From Oscillibacter valericigenes (GTDB lineage Bacteria > Bacillota > Clostridia > Oscillospirales > Oscillospiraceae): a stretch of DNA of 64,000 nucleotides. Shown here piece after piece: positions 1-9,697 of this stretch. The notes beneath the pieces were generated by a model. That model was not told the origin of the DNA and ran no database searches. It saw only the letters and a list, made by a program, of their open reading frames with translations. Position numbers and translations under genes: made by a program. The first letter of the stretch is position 1. Each line of letters begins with the position of its first letter. The stretch covers positions 186,001-250,000 of the forward strand of contig NZ_JACSNX010000001.1 of NCBI RefSeq assembly GCF_016902445.1, in the 5' to 3' direction.

Positions 1-364
1 GACGGTCCGCGCTCTCCAGTGTCTCCTGCCAGTCCTGGTCCGCGGCTTCGTCGTTCCCGTCGTACCACCGGCGCAGCAGCTCCCGGCGGGCCTCCCCCAG
101 GGGCTCCCGGATATCCTCCATGTCCAGTCCCAGGGACAGTCCCAGCACATCCGCGGCCGTTCCTCCCAGGGGGATGGCCTCCCGGTCCAGGGCCTCCCGC
201 TTCTGTTGGGCCTGTTTTTGCGCCTGCCGGATCTCCTTCCTGGTGGCCGGGCGGCCGTCATCGCAGCCCACGATCACGCCGATGATCTTCCGGCCCCCGC
301 CGCCGCAGTGCTGGGCGCATCGCAACCCGCCCCGAGCCGACTGACTGAAGCACAGTTCCAGCAT
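1..364 (-). CDS. DUF1835 family protein, 3' end beyond window
   Basis: A leftward gene whose C-terminus is cut by the window edge; 121 codons are visible. The N-terminus reads MLELCFSQSARGGLRCAQ, which resembles the opening of DUF1835 proteins, followed by a glycine-rich stretch and a charged segment with many Arg, Glu and Asp residues. A ribosome site (AGGAGGG) lies about 8 bases before the ATG at 364. The biochemical role of DUF1835 proteins is not established. The family assignment rests on the N-terminal motif alone, so it is moderate. Confidence 0.6.
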   Translation of the reverse strand, partial: MLELCFSQSARGGLRCAQHCGGGGRKIIGVIVGCDDGRPATRKEIRQAQKQAQQKREALDREAIPLGGTAADVLGLSLGLDMEDIREPLGEARRELLRRWYDGNDEAADQDWQETLESADR

Positions 365-396
365 CTCTGTTCCCTCCTGTTGCTGCCCCCGACACA

Positions 397-819
397 TCAC
401 AGCCCGCACCACTCCGGCCACGGGCCCGGGATGCTGGCAAAGAAGAGGGCATTGTCCCGCTTTTCATATTGGGTCAGCGTGTTGTCTCCGGCGTCGAACA
501 GCAGGATGCCGCCGTCGACCCGCAGCAGGCTGTATCCGCCGCCGTCGCTGGCCTGCAGGGTATAATACCCGTCCCCCTGCTCCCGGCAGGTCCCCTCGTC
601 CAGCACGCCCGTCTCCTGGGTATAGCGGCAGAAATGGCCCTCTCCGTCCAGCAGCAGATAGATCGCTCCATACATCGGCCCCACCTGATAGGTGCCGCGA
701 AGATCCAGGGGCACCTCCTCCCGCTGCTTCTGGAGCAGGGCGATGTTCAGCGTCAGCGAGGCCGTCAGCCCCAAGGCCAGTACCAGCAGCAGGGTTTTCT
801 GGGAAAAGATCCGCTTCAT
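397..819 (-). CDS. Hypothetical membrane-anchored protein
   Basis: A 140-residue protein of no family I recognise. The start at 819 is chosen because GGAAGGAGG precedes it; the longer frame upstream has no such site. Residues 1-8 are basic (MKRIFSQK), followed by a hydrophobic segment of about 20 residues (TLLLVLALGLTASLTLNIAL), so it is probably anchored with the bulk outside the cell. The outer part is rich in Gly, Tyr and Asp and reads like a small beta fold (GTYQVGPMYGAIYLLLDGEG). It lies 32 bases upstream of the DUF1835 gene on the same strand and may be co-transcribed with it. Confidence 0.6.
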   Translation of the reverse strand: MKRIFSQKTLLLVLALGLTASLTLNIALLQKQREEVPLDLRGTYQVGPMYGAIYLLLDGEGHFCRYTQETGVLDEGTCREQGDGYYTLQASDGGGYSLLRVDGGILLFDAGDNTLTQYEKRDNALFFASIPGPWPEWCGL

Positions 820-918
820 TTTGCGTCCTCCTTCCACGGGGCCCAGGACACGGTCCCGGGCCGGGCCTGTCTCTGGCTCCAGCATATCGGCTTCCGCCCG
901 CTTTGTCAAGGGCTCCGC

Positions 919-948
919 AAAAAAGCGGCGGACCGTCCGGTCCGCCGC
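919..948 (-). terminator. Rho-independent terminator of nfnAB
   Basis: A perfect 10-bp stem (925-934 with 939-948) and a 4-base loop, followed on the minus strand by six T residues. It starts 15 bases after the nfnB stop codon, so it should end the nfnAB transcript. Confidence 0.85.
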
Positions 949-962
949 CTCTTTCGGGGGAT

Positions 963-2354
963 TTACTTCTTGCTCAGCGCCTCGTCGATGGCACGGGCGG
1001 CGGTCTTGCCGGCGCCCATGGCCAGGATGACGGTGGCAGCGCCGGTGACGGCGTCGCCGCCGGCATAGACGTGCTCGCGGGAAGTGAGGCCGTCCTCGTT
1101 CACCACGATGCCGCCCTTCTTGTTGATCTCCAGGCCCTCGGTGGTGGACTTGATCAGGGGGTTGGGGCTGGTGCCCAGGGCCATGATGACGCAGTCCACG
1201 TCCACATCGAACTCGCTGCCGGGGACCTCGATGGGACGGCGGCGGCCGGAGGCGTCGGGCTCGCCCAGCTCCATCCGGATGCAGCGGATGCCCTTCACGT
1301 CGTCGTTCTCATCGGCCAGCACCTCCACCGGGTTGCAGAGGGTCTTGAAGATGATGCCCTCCTCCTCGGCGTGCTCCACTTCCTCACGCCGGGCGGGCAG
1401 CTCCTCCATGCCCCGGCGGTAGACGATGTAGACCTCGGCGCCCAGGCGCTTGGCGCACCGGGCAGCGTCCATGGCCACATTGCCGCCGCCCACCACGGCC
1501 ACCTTCTTGGGGTGGATCAGGGGGGTGTCGGAGTCCGGCAGATAGGCCTTCATCAGGTTGATGCGGGTCAGAAACTCGTTGGCGGACAGCACGCCCTTGT
1601 AGTTGACGCCGGGAATGTTCATGAACATGGGCAGGCCGGCGCCGGAGCCGATGAACACGGCCTCAAAGCCCATGTCGTCCATCAGCTCGTCCACAGTGAT
1701 GGTGCGGCCCACCACGGTGTCGGTCATGATCTTCACGCCGAAGTGCTCCAGCCGGGCCACCTCCTTGGCCACGATGGCCTTGGGCAGACGGAACTCCGGG
1801 ATGCCGTACACCAGCACGCCGCCCACCTGGTGCAGCGCCTCGAACACGGTGACGTCGTACCCCTTCCGGGCCAGGTCGCCGGCGCAGGTCAGGCCGGCGG
1901 GGCCGGAGCCCACCACAGCCACCTTGTGGCCGTTGCGCTCCGGCACGGCGGGAGCGCCGCCCTGATGGCCGTGGGCGTTGTGGTAGTCCGCCACGAACCG
2001 CTCCAGACGGCCGATGCCCACGCTCTCGCCCTTGATGCCCCGGATGCACTGGCCCTCGCACTGGTTCTCCTGGGGGCAGACCCGGCCGCAGATGGCGGGC
2101 AGGCTGTTGGTGGAGGTGATGACGCCGTAGGCCTCGTCAAACTTGCCCTCCGCCACCTTGGAGATGAACTCGGGGATATGTACGTTCACGGGGCAGCCGT
2201 TCACACACTTGGGGTTCTTGCAGTTCAGGCACCGCTTGGCCTCGTCGATGGCCATTTCCTCGGTGTAGCCCAGGGCCACCTCGTCAAAGTTCTTGTTCCG
2301 AACGTTGGGATCCTGGGAGGGCATGGGATTCTTTTTCAAAGACATATTGGCCAT
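963..2354 (-). CDS. nfnB: NfnB: NADH-dependent ferredoxin:NADP+ oxidoreductase, large subunit
   Basis: About 463 residues, related to the small subunit of glutamate synthase (GltD/GltA). Two N-terminal cysteine clusters (CLNCKNPKCVNGCP and CGRVCPQENQCEGQC) would hold two [4Fe-4S] clusters. They are followed by an FAD-binding GSGPAGL motif and a second Rossmann motif, GGGNVAMDAARCA, for NADP(H). The adjacent partner is an NfnA-type subunit and no glutamate synthase large subunit is present, so the electron-bifurcating transhydrogenase NfnAB is the better call than gltD. A GTG at 2360 overlaps the nfnA stop, but the ATG at 2354 sits about 10 bases after AAGGAGG and is preferred. A SudA-like sulfide dehydrogenase is the main alternative. 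Confidence 0.85.
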   Translation of the reverse strand: MANMSLKKNPMPSQDPNVRNKNFDEVALGYTEEMAIDEAKRCLNCKNPKCVNGCPVNVHIPEFISKVAEGKFDEAYGVITSTNSLPAICGRVCPQENQCEGQCIRGIKGESVGIGRLERFVADYHNAHGHQGGAPAVPERNGHKVAVVGSGPAGLTCAGDLARKGYDVTVFEALHQVGGVLVYGIPEFRLPKAIVAKEVARLEHFGVKIMTDTVVGRTITVDELMDDMGFEAVFIGSGAGLPMFMNIPGVNYKGVLSANEFLTRINLMKAYLPDSDTPLIHPKKVAVVGGGNVAMDAARCAKRLGAEVYIVYRRGMEELPARREEVEHAEEEGIIFKTLCNPVEVLADENDDVKGIRCIRMELGEPDASGRRRPIEVPGSEFDVDVDCVIMALGTSPNPLIKSTTEGLEINKKGGIVVNEDGLTSREHVYAGGDAVTGAATVILAMGAGKTAARAIDEALSKK

Positions 2355-2356
2355 GG

Positions 2357-3199
2357 TCACTGGGCCTCCTTCTTGAACAGGTTGCAGGTCTCCTCATACT
2401 TGTGCTTCTCGAACTCCTGATACATCTGGTTGCGCTTCACCGCCAGATCCCAGTCCACCTTGTGGCCGTCGAAGTCCGGGCCGTCCACACAGGCGAACTT
2501 CATCTCGCCGCCCACGCTCAGCCGGCAGCCGCCGCACATGCCGGTGCCGTCGATCATGATGGGGCTCATGGACACGGTGGTGGGGATGCCGTAGGGCTCC
2601 GTGGTCTTGGAGACGAACTTCATCATCACCATGGGGCCGATGGCGAACACCTCGTCATACTGGTTGCCGGCCTCGATCAGCTCCTTCAGGGCGTCGGTGA
2701 CCAGGCCCTTCTGGCCGTAGGAACCGTCGTCGGTGCAGACCTTCAGCACGCTGCTGGCGGCGCGGAACTGATCCTCCAGGATCACCAGGTCCTTGTTCTT
2801 GAAGCCGATGACGGCATGGACCTCGGCGCCGCAGTCGTGGAACTTCTTCAGCACGGGATAGGCGATGGCGCAGCCCACGCCGCCGCCCACCACGCAGACC
2901 TTCTTCTTGCCCTCGGTCTCGGTGGCCTTGCCCAGGGGACCCACAAAGTCCTGCAGGCAGTCGCCCTCGTTCAGGTGGCTCAGCTTCTCCGTGGTGGCGC
3001 CAACCGTCTGGACGATGATGGTGACGGTGCCCTTCTCCGGGTCAAAATCATTGATCGTAATAGGGATCCGCTCGCCGTTCTCATCCACCCGCAGGATGAT
3101 GAACTGGCCCGGCTGGGCCTTTTTGGCCACCAGGGGTGCCTCGATCTCATAGAGCGTGACGGTGGGACGGAGGGCCTCTTTTCTCACAATGCGATACAT
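2357..3199 (-). CDS. nfnA: NfnA: NADH-dependent ferredoxin:NADP+ oxidoreductase, small subunit
   Basis: 280 residues of the dihydroorotate dehydrogenase PyrK/ferredoxin-NADP reductase type. The N-terminal half is an FAD-binding beta barrel (PGQFIILRVDENGERIPITI). The middle holds a nucleotide-binding GGGVGCAIAYP motif. The C-terminus carries a cysteine pattern for one [2Fe-2S] cluster (GMCGGCR, then FACVDGP). NfnAB couples NADH and reduced ferredoxin oxidation to NADP+ reduction in many anaerobes. It is the first gene of a two-gene operon with nfnB, has a good promoter, and has a candidate Rex operator on the -10 box. The ribosome site AAGGAAG precedes ATG 3199. Confidence 0.85.
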   Translation of the reverse strand: MYRIVRKEALRPTVTLYEIEAPLVAKKAQPGQFIILRVDENGERIPITINDFDPEKGTVTIIVQTVGATTEKLSHLNEGDCLQDFVGPLGKATETEGKKKVCVVGGGVGCAIAYPVLKKFHDCGAEVHAVIGFKNKDLVILEDQFRAASSVLKVCTDDGSYGQKGLVTDALKELIEAGNQYDEVFAIGPMVMMKFVSKTTEPYGIPTTVSMSPIMIDGTGMCGGCRLSVGGEMKFACVDGPDFDGHKVDWDLAVKRNQMYQEFEKHKYEETCNLFKKEAQ

Positions 3200-3267
3200 A
3201 GTCTTCCTTCTTTCCCGAATGATCGAAATTTATAGTCTTCCGGCGATGTATCCTTCAACGCGACACA

Positions 3268-3285
3268 TTGTTTATACTTTAACAC
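3268..3285. promoter_or_regulatory. Candidate Rex operator over the nfnAB -10 box
   Basis: TTGTTTATACTTTAACAC matches the clostridial Rex pattern TTGTTAA-N4-TTAACAA at 12 of 14 defined positions. It covers the -10 hexamer of the nfnAB promoter, so bound protein would block transcription. Rex senses the NADH/NAD+ ratio, which fits a transhydrogenase operon. The assignment is by pattern only; no rex gene lies in this window. Confidence 0.6.
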
Positions 3286-3304
3286 ATAGCCAGAACGCCG
3301 TCAA
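3276..3304 (-). promoter_or_regulatory. Sigma-A promoter of nfnAB
   Basis: On the minus strand the -35 is TTGACG (3304-3299), the spacer is 17 bp and the -10 is TAAAGT (3281-3276). Transcription would begin near 3269, about 70 bases upstream of the nfnA start. Confidence 0.7.
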
Positions 3305-3360
3305 TCTGTTTTTCGCATGGATCTGCAAAAGAAATCGCAAACTCCCGGGATGCTCTTCCC

Positions 3361-4023
3361 TCACGTACAAAGGGTGATGCGTCTGCCCTCAGACCGGAGG
3401 ACGCCTTCCTCCTTCATCCGCTTCATCTCCCGCATCATGGCGCTGCGGTCCGTGGCGATGTAGTCCGCCAGCACGCTCAGGGAGAAGGGCAGCTGGAAGG
3501 TGTCGCTGCCCGCCTTCTCCGCCAGCTGGTGGAAGTAGCACAGCAGCTTCTCCCGGATGGACCGGCGGGACAGCACGTCCACCCGCTCGGAGAGGGCCTG
3601 GGCCTTGTCGGAGATCAGCCGCAGCATGTTCTGCACCAGCAGGCTGTGGTGGGTGCAGGCATGCTCGCACCGCTTCAGGATGTGGGGGTAGTCGATGAAC
3701 ACCACATCGCAGGCCGCCCGGCAGACCACCTCCAAACTGTCCCGGGCAGAGGTAGAAAAGGCCAGGCTCCGGCCGAACACACCGCCGGGCCCCAGCTCCT
3801 CCAGCACAGTGGCCACGCCCTCCTGGTCGATGCGGATCAGGGCGGCCTCTCCGCGCTCCACCACGCCCACGGAATTGCCGCCGGGACCGGAGAAATCATA
3901 GATCACATCGTCGGGGCGGTAGCTCCTCTGCACCGCCTGAAAACAGTTCAGCATCCGCTGATAGTCCTCATACCGGATGTCCTGAAACAGAGGACTCTTT
4001 GTCAGTTCCTGCCGGGTCAGCAT
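3361..4023 (-). CDS. Crp/Fnr family transcriptional regulator
   Basis: 220 residues from the ATG at 4023, which follows AAAGGAG; an in-frame ATG eight codons upstream has no such site. Residues 1-120 look like a cyclic-nucleotide-type sensor barrel (SPLFQDIRYEDYQRMLNCFQ and GGVFGRSLAF). The C-terminal 70 residues form a winged helix (LPFSLSVLADYIATDRSAMM). No cysteine cluster typical of oxygen-sensing Fnr is visible, so the ligand is unknown. The gene has its own promoter, divergent from the CBS-domain gene, and lies upstream of nfnAB on the same strand with about 160 bases between. Confidence 0.85.
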   Translation of the reverse strand: MLTRQELTKSPLFQDIRYEDYQRMLNCFQAVQRSYRPDDVIYDFSGPGGNSVGVVERGEAALIRIDQEGVATVLEELGPGGVFGRSLAFSTSARDSLEVVCRAACDVVFIDYPHILKRCEHACTHHSLLVQNMLRLISDKAQALSERVDVLSRRSIREKLLCYFHQLAEKAGSDTFQLPFSLSVLADYIATDRSAMMREMKRMKEEGVLRSEGRRITLCT

Positions 4024-4061
4024 GACAGCCTCTCCTTTCTGTTGCATATATCACATTTCTT

Positions 4062-4090
4062 ATCATACCAGTCTCCTGCACAAATGTAAA
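4062..4090 (-). promoter_or_regulatory. Promoter of the Crp/Fnr-type gene
   Basis: Minus strand: TTTACA (4090-4085), a 17-bp spacer, then TATGAT (4067-4062). It lies 39 bases upstream of the start codon. Confidence 0.7.
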
Positions 4091-4214
4091 GCCAAATCTC
4101 TGGCAGATTTCATAAATTATTCATCAAATTGGGCGGTATTCCCTGTATAATTTATTCAGACAGCCGGAACGGCTCAATACGGGCGGCCCCCGCCCTTAGA
4201 AATGAGGCAGCAAC

Positions 4215-4664
4215 GTGAACATAGCTTATTTTCTGCTCCCGAAGCACTCTGTCGCATATCTCTATGACGACTGCACCTTCCGCCAGGGACTGGAAAAGAT
4301 GCGGCACCACGGCTACACCGCCATCCCGGTCATCAGCCGGGAGGGAACATACATCGGCACGGTCAGTGAGGGGGACTTTCTCTGGCGCCTGCTCTCCAAG
4401 GACTGTGAAGACCTGTCGGCCTATTCCATGAAGGACATGGAAAAGCTGCGGGTCCGGGACATCCTCCGGGGCAACAACTATCCTCCCGTCCGCATCACTG
4501 TCAGCATGGAGGCGCTTCTGCAAAGCGCCATGAACCAGAACTTCATCCCCGTGGTAGACGATCTGGGCAACTTCACCGGCATCGTCACCCGCAAGGACAT
4601 CATCCGCTATTTTGCGGAGCGCAAGGACGCGGCGGAGCCGCAGCCTCTGCGGAAGATCGTATAA
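4215..4664 (+). CDS. CBS-domain protein
   Basis: 149 residues with two CBS repeats. Repeat 1 is about residues 8-60 (TAIPVISREGTYIGTVSEGDFLW). Repeat 2 is about 80-140 (FIPVVDDLGNFTGIVTRKDIIRYF). Such stand-alone pairs usually bind adenine nucleotides and regulate a partner, but no partner is evident here. The start is GTG with only a weak ribosome site (TGAGGC). A TATAAT-like element lies at 4146-4151 without a convincing -35. It ends at a strong terminator, so it is a single-gene unit. Confidence 0.85.
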   Translation: MNIAYFLLPKHSVAYLYDDCTFRQGLEKMRHHGYTAIPVISREGTYIGTVSEGDFLWRLLSKDCEDLSAYSMKDMEKLRVRDILRGNNYPPVRITVSMEALLQSAMNQNFIPVVDDLGNFTGIVTRKDIIRYFAERKDAAEPQPLRKIV

Positions 4665-4675
4665 GCCAGCCGGAG

Positions 4676-4706
4676 GACGGCGGAGCGCAGCTCCGCCGTC
4701 TCTTTT
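4676..4706 (+). terminator. Terminator of the CBS-domain gene
   Basis: A perfect 11-bp stem (4676-4686 with 4690-4700), a GCA loop and a TCTTTT tail, 11 bases after the stop codon. Confidence 0.85.
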
Positions 4707-4840
4707 GCAGAGCCGGGCATGCCCGTCCGGCCGGCTTTGACAGGAAAACGGGCGAAACTGTACAGCGGATCTGGTGGCATCTCTGCGCCCATTCCGGTAT
4801 CATGGTCTTCATCCAAACAGAAACGGAGGAATCCATCTTG

Positions 4841-5314
4841 ATGCGTTTAGGTACCAGCCTTTATCACGCCCGGAGGAAAAAGGGTCTGTCTCAGGAAGCT
4901 GTGGCGGAAAAACTGGGCGTCAGCAGACAGACCATCTCCAAGTGGGAGACGGATGAGACCCTGCCGGACATCCGGCAGGCGAAAAAGCTGTCCGTGCTCT
5001 ATGGACTCACCCTGGATGAACTCATCTCGTTCGACCTGGACACCCGGGCCCTGCAGGAAATGATCGACACCACCAGCGATGCCGTGACAAAAAATGTGGA
5101 TTGGACCAGGGTGTGGGGGAAAAAATATCCGATCCTGACCACTTATCAGACAGAGGTGGCGGTGGACGTCTATGCCGCCGCACTGGACGGGCTGCTGGGG
5201 CAGCTGCAGCGGGATTACGGCTATGACCGGCTGAACGCCCTCCTCGTACTGAAGGACATCCTGTCCAAGGTCTGGAAGGACGGTGCGCCGGCGCCGTCTC
5301 AAGAGGCGCCCTGA
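4841..5314 (+). CDS. XRE-family transcriptional regulator
   Basis: 157 residues from ATG 4841, preceded by GGAGGA; a longer frame from 4802 lacks a ribosome site. Residues 2-60 are a Cro/C1-type helix-turn-helix (RRKKGLSQEAVAEKLGVSRQ, then TISKWE). The remaining 95 residues are a helical domain without recognised motif. A possible -35 (TTGACA, 4737-4742) lies upstream with a poor -10. Its targets cannot be inferred from the neighbours. Confidence 0.85.
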   Translation: MRLGTSLYHARRKKGLSQEAVAEKLGVSRQTISKWETDETLPDIRQAKKLSVLYGLTLDELISFDLDTRALQEMIDTTSDAVTKNVDWTRVWGKKYPILTTYQTEVAVDVYAAALDGLLGQLQRDYGYDRLNALLVLKDILSKVWKDGAPAPSQEAP

Positions 5315-5322
5315 AATACCAG

Positions 5323-5376
5323 GCCCTGCGGAAGCAGGGCATCCGGCAGGCGGCGGGATCCCGGATCCCGCCGCCT
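5323..5376. terminator. Two hairpins between convergent genes
   Basis: A 7-bp stem (5323-5329 with 5334-5340) is followed by a perfect 13-bp stem (5348-5360 with 5364-5376) that ends one base before the stop codon of the leftward gene. Neither has a clear T tract. They probably separate the two converging transcripts. Confidence 0.5.
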
Positions 5377-5377
5377 G

Positions 5378-5983
5378 TCATCTCTCCATCATCTCATCCA
5401 GCGCATACTTCCGCACCGGCCCCGGCGGGCCGCCGCCCTTTGTGGACACACCGGCCACATAGCCGGGGAACGTGTCCAGAAAGTAGAACTGCTCGCCGGG
5501 CTGGAGGGGCGTCTCAGCGTCCAGCATGGTCCCCACGCCGGTGCCGCTGCGCTTGGTCCGGGCCTCCCGCCGGACCCAGCTCTGGAAAAAGGCCCGCTCC
5601 GTGCCCACGTCCGCCAGGCGGCGCATGGTCCGCTGGCTCACCGGACGGATATGCTCGATGTCCACTCCCACCGGCCGGTCCGACAGGCCCACCAGCACCG
5701 CGCCGGCGGTGTGGCTCAGATTGAAGTGGACGTCCGGGTGCTCCGGGAAATAGGGCTTGCCGAAGGAGCTGAGGCGGATCTCCGGCAGCTCCCGCCAGCG
5801 GTACTGCTCCCACAGGGCGTGGCGCAGGATCAGATAGGCGCACAGGGGCTCCCGGCGCTTCTCCGGCTGCTTGATCCGCAGCAGGCGCTCCCGCCGCGCC
5901 TCCGGCAGCAGGCGCAGCATGGCTGCCGTCTCCCGCTCTGTCAGCGGCCGCTCCAGCCGGGCCGCCCACAGCTCGATGGACAT
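5378..5983 (-). CDS. 4'-phosphopantetheinyl transferase (Sfp type)
   Basis: 201 residues from ATG 5983, which follows GGGGGAGG. The family signature is visible: FNLSHTAGAVLVGLSDRPVG, then VDIEHIRP for the Mg-binding Asp and Glu, and a C-terminal WVRREARTKRSGTG in place of the usual W-x-x-KEA-x-x-K. The lysine of the KEA element is Arg here, a conservative change. Such enzymes move phosphopantetheine from CoA to carrier proteins. No carrier protein or synthase is nearby, so its target (fatty acid ACP or a peptide synthase) is unknown. Confidence 0.85.
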   Translation of the reverse strand: MSIELWAARLERPLTERETAAMLRLLPEARRERLLRIKQPEKRREPLCAYLILRHALWEQYRWRELPEIRLSSFGKPYFPEHPDVHFNLSHTAGAVLVGLSDRPVGVDIEHIRPVSQRTMRRLADVGTERAFFQSWVRREARTKRSGTGVGTMLDAETPLQPGEQFYFLDTFPGYVAGVSTKGGGPPGPVRKYALDEMMER

Positions 5984-6111
5984 ACCGCACCTCCCCCTTC
6001 GACACTTTTCTACCATTTTACGCACAAGACTGCCGTCTGTAAACCCGCTGCGCAAAAACTTTTTTAAAAAATCCGGAAAAAAAAGAGGAAATCCAAACAG
6101 AACGGGGTATA

Positions 6112-6132
6112 TCTAAAATGTCCCGTTTTAGA
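6112..6132. promoter_or_regulatory. Inverted repeat upstream of dnaG
   Basis: TCTAAAA (6112-6118) and TTTTAGA (6126-6132) form a 7-bp inverted repeat, 70 bases before the dnaG start. It may be an operator or part of the leader; nothing identifies a protein that binds it. Confidence 0.3.
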
Positions 6133-6201
6133 ACTGTGCCGCTCCCACGGTATGGCCGGCGGAAAAGGCGGCAAAACTGATGGAAAGGATGAGACCTTGT
6201 C

Positions 6202-7984
6202 ATGCCCTTCCCCCAGAGCTTTCTGGACGAGCTGGTGGCCCGCAGCGACATCGTGGATGTGGTGGGCAGCTATGTGCAGCTCACCCGGAAGGGTTCGAAC
6301 CTCTTCGGTCTGTGCCCCTTCCACAGTGAGAAGACCGGCTCCTTTTCCGTCTCCCCGGACAAGCAGATCTACTACTGCTTCGGCTGCAAGCGTGGGGGCG
6401 GCGTCATCAATTTCATCATGGAGGAAGAGAACCTCTCCTTCCCCGACGCGGTGCGGTTCCTGGCCAAGCGGGCCGGGATGGAGGTGCCGGAGGAGGACGG
6501 CGACCGGGAGGCGGGCCGGAGGCGGCAGCGCCTGCTGGACCTGAACCGGGACGCAGCCCGGTTTTATTATCAGATGCTTCAGCAGCCGGAGGGCCGGGCC
6601 GTGCAGGAATATCTGGACCGACGGAAGATCCGCAAAGCCACGGCGGTCAACTTCGGCCTGGGGGCGTCCCTGGATTCCTGGGACGCGCTGATCCTGGCCA
6701 TGACGAAAAAGGGCTACACCAAGTCGGAGCTGCTGGATGCCGGCCTGGCGGTGCAGAACCGGAACGGCGGTCTCTACGACAAGTTCCGCAACCGGCTCAT
6801 GTTCCCCGTCATCGACGTGCGGGGGGACGTGGTGGCCTTCGGCGGCCGGGTGCTGGACAAGTCGGAGCCCAAGTACATGAACTCTCAGGAGACGCCGGTA
6901 TACTCCAAGCGGCGGGTGCTGTACGGGCTGAATCTGGCCAAGAAGTCCAAGCGGCCCAACATCATCCTCTGTGAGGGGAACATCGACGTGGTGACCCTCC
7001 ACCAGGCGGGATTCGACAACGCGGTGGCCTCCATGGGCACGGCGCTGACGGTGGAGCAGACCCGGCTCCTCAGCCGGTTCACCAAGGAGCTGGTGCTGTG
7101 CTACGACAACGACAACGCCGGCAAGATCGCCACGGACCGGGCGCTGGAGATCCTGAACAACTCGGAGTTCTCCGTGAAGGTCCTTCAGCTGCCCCGGCGG
7201 CGGACGGAGGACGGAGAATTGGTGAAGCAGGACGCCGACGACTTCATCAAGTTCCAGGGCAAGGATGCCTTTGAAGCGCTGCTGAGCGGCAGTGAGAACG
7301 GCATCGAGTTCCGCATGGCCCAGGTGGCGGGAAAGTATGATCTCACCAATGACGAGGCCCGGGTGGCCTACTGCGGGGAGATCAGCGGCCTTCTGGCCGC
7401 GCTGGACAACCCGGTGGAGCGGGAGATCTACACCACCCGGGCGGCGGAGACCGCCAAGATCACCCCGGAGGCCATGAAGCTGGAGGTCCAGCGGGCCTTC
7501 CGGCGGCGCGCCGGCCGGGAGCGGCGGCAGGAGCTGCGGCGGGATCTGAACCCGGCGGCCCAGCTGCAGCCCAGGGAGCGGGAGCTGCGGTACGACAACA
7601 TCCGCTCCGCCCGGGCGGAGGAGGGCATTTTGAGGCTGCTGATCCGGGACGAGAGCCTGTTCCCGGCGGAGCCGCCTTTGAAAGAGGAGCAGTTCTCCTC
7701 TTCCCTGCTGGGACGGGCCTTTGCCCTGCTGTGGCAGGCCAGGGCCCAGGGGCGCACACCGTCCCTGTCCCCGCTGGCCGGGGAGTTCACCCGGGAGGAG
7801 ATGGACCATCTCACCGGCATCTGCCAGCAGCCGGAGTCCCTGTCCAACGGGCGGCAGGCGCTGGCGGATTACATACGCATCGTACAGACGGAGGCCGAAA
7901 AGCGGCTGGGCGGCGGCGAAGCCGATCCCCTGCTGGCGGCCACAGAAAAATACAAAGACAAAAAGGGTACTGGAGGAAAGCAGC

Positions 7985-7995
<11 letters not shown>
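6202..7995 (+). CDS. dnaG: DNA primase
   Basis: 597 residues. Residues 38-65 form the N-terminal zinc ribbon ([20 protein letters not shown], then YCFGCKRGG). The TOPRIM core follows: an [13 protein letters not shown] motif with the catalytic Glu near residue 258, and a later CYDNDNAG motif. The C-terminal part, from about residue 430, would contact the replicative helicase. It makes RNA primers for DNA replication. Its last 11 bases overlap the rpoD start, a classic dnaG-rpoD pair, here without rpsU upstream. AAAGGA precedes ATG 6202. Confidence 0.97.
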
Positions 7996-9451
<1,456 letters not shown>

Positions 9452-9594
9452 TGCAGGTGCACTAGCTTTCAAGTTCCACGGCGCAGTTTTGGGGCCCCCG
9501 CGCAGTCTGCTGCGTGGGGAGAGCCGGAGCGGCGGAAGGAGCGAGCTTTCGCCACGGGCGGAAGCGAGGGATCTGGAGTGGGCGACGGCGACGA
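9452..9594 (+). other. Inserted segment between two copies of the rpoD 3' end
   Basis: 143 bases between the rpoD stop codon and the second copy of the rpoD end. There is no convincing reading frame. Two imperfect hairpins are visible: a 10-bp stem, CCCCGCGCAG with CTGCGTGGGG (9 of 10 matching), and GCTTTCGCC-ACG-GGCGGAAGC (8 of 9). It reads as a small insertion at the gene end; origin unknown. Confidence 0.6.
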
Positions 9595-9638
9595 GCCACC
9601 CCAGCCGTTCCAAGAAGCTGAAGGATTTCCTCAACTGA
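9595..9638 (+). repeat. Second copy of the rpoD 3' end
   Basis: A 44-base direct repeat of 9408-9451, in the same orientation. Both encode [13 protein letters not shown] and a TGA stop. They differ at seven bases in five codons (CGC/CGT, AGC/TCC, GAC/GAT, TTT/TTC, TTG/CTC), all synonymous. Sequence upstream of base 9595 bears no relation to rpoD. Confidence 0.9.
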
Positions 9639-9650
9639 ATCAAACGCAGA

Positions 9651-9680
9651 CAGGCGCTGTCCCGGGCGGGACAGCGCCTG
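9651..9680 (+). terminator. Terminator of the dnaG-rpoD operon
   Basis: A perfect 13-bp stem (9651-9663 with 9668-9680), a GGGC loop and a T-rich tail (TTGTCTTTCT). It lies 12 bases after the stop codon of the second rpoD-end copy, so it was probably the terminator of the uninterrupted gene. It may also serve recQ from the other side. Confidence 0.8.
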
Positions 9681-9697
9681 TTGTCTTTCTGTCTCTG

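Noticed and set aside
903-2420. Long rightward open frame opposite nfnB (505 codons)
   Set aside because: His/Gly/Ala/Leu-rich low-complexity product, typical antisense shadow of a high-GC gene; nfnB on the other strand has clear motifs.
4129-4151. TTGGGC and TATAAT before the CBS-domain gene as a promoter
   Set aside because: The gap is only 11 bp, too short for sigma-A; only the -10-like element is noted.
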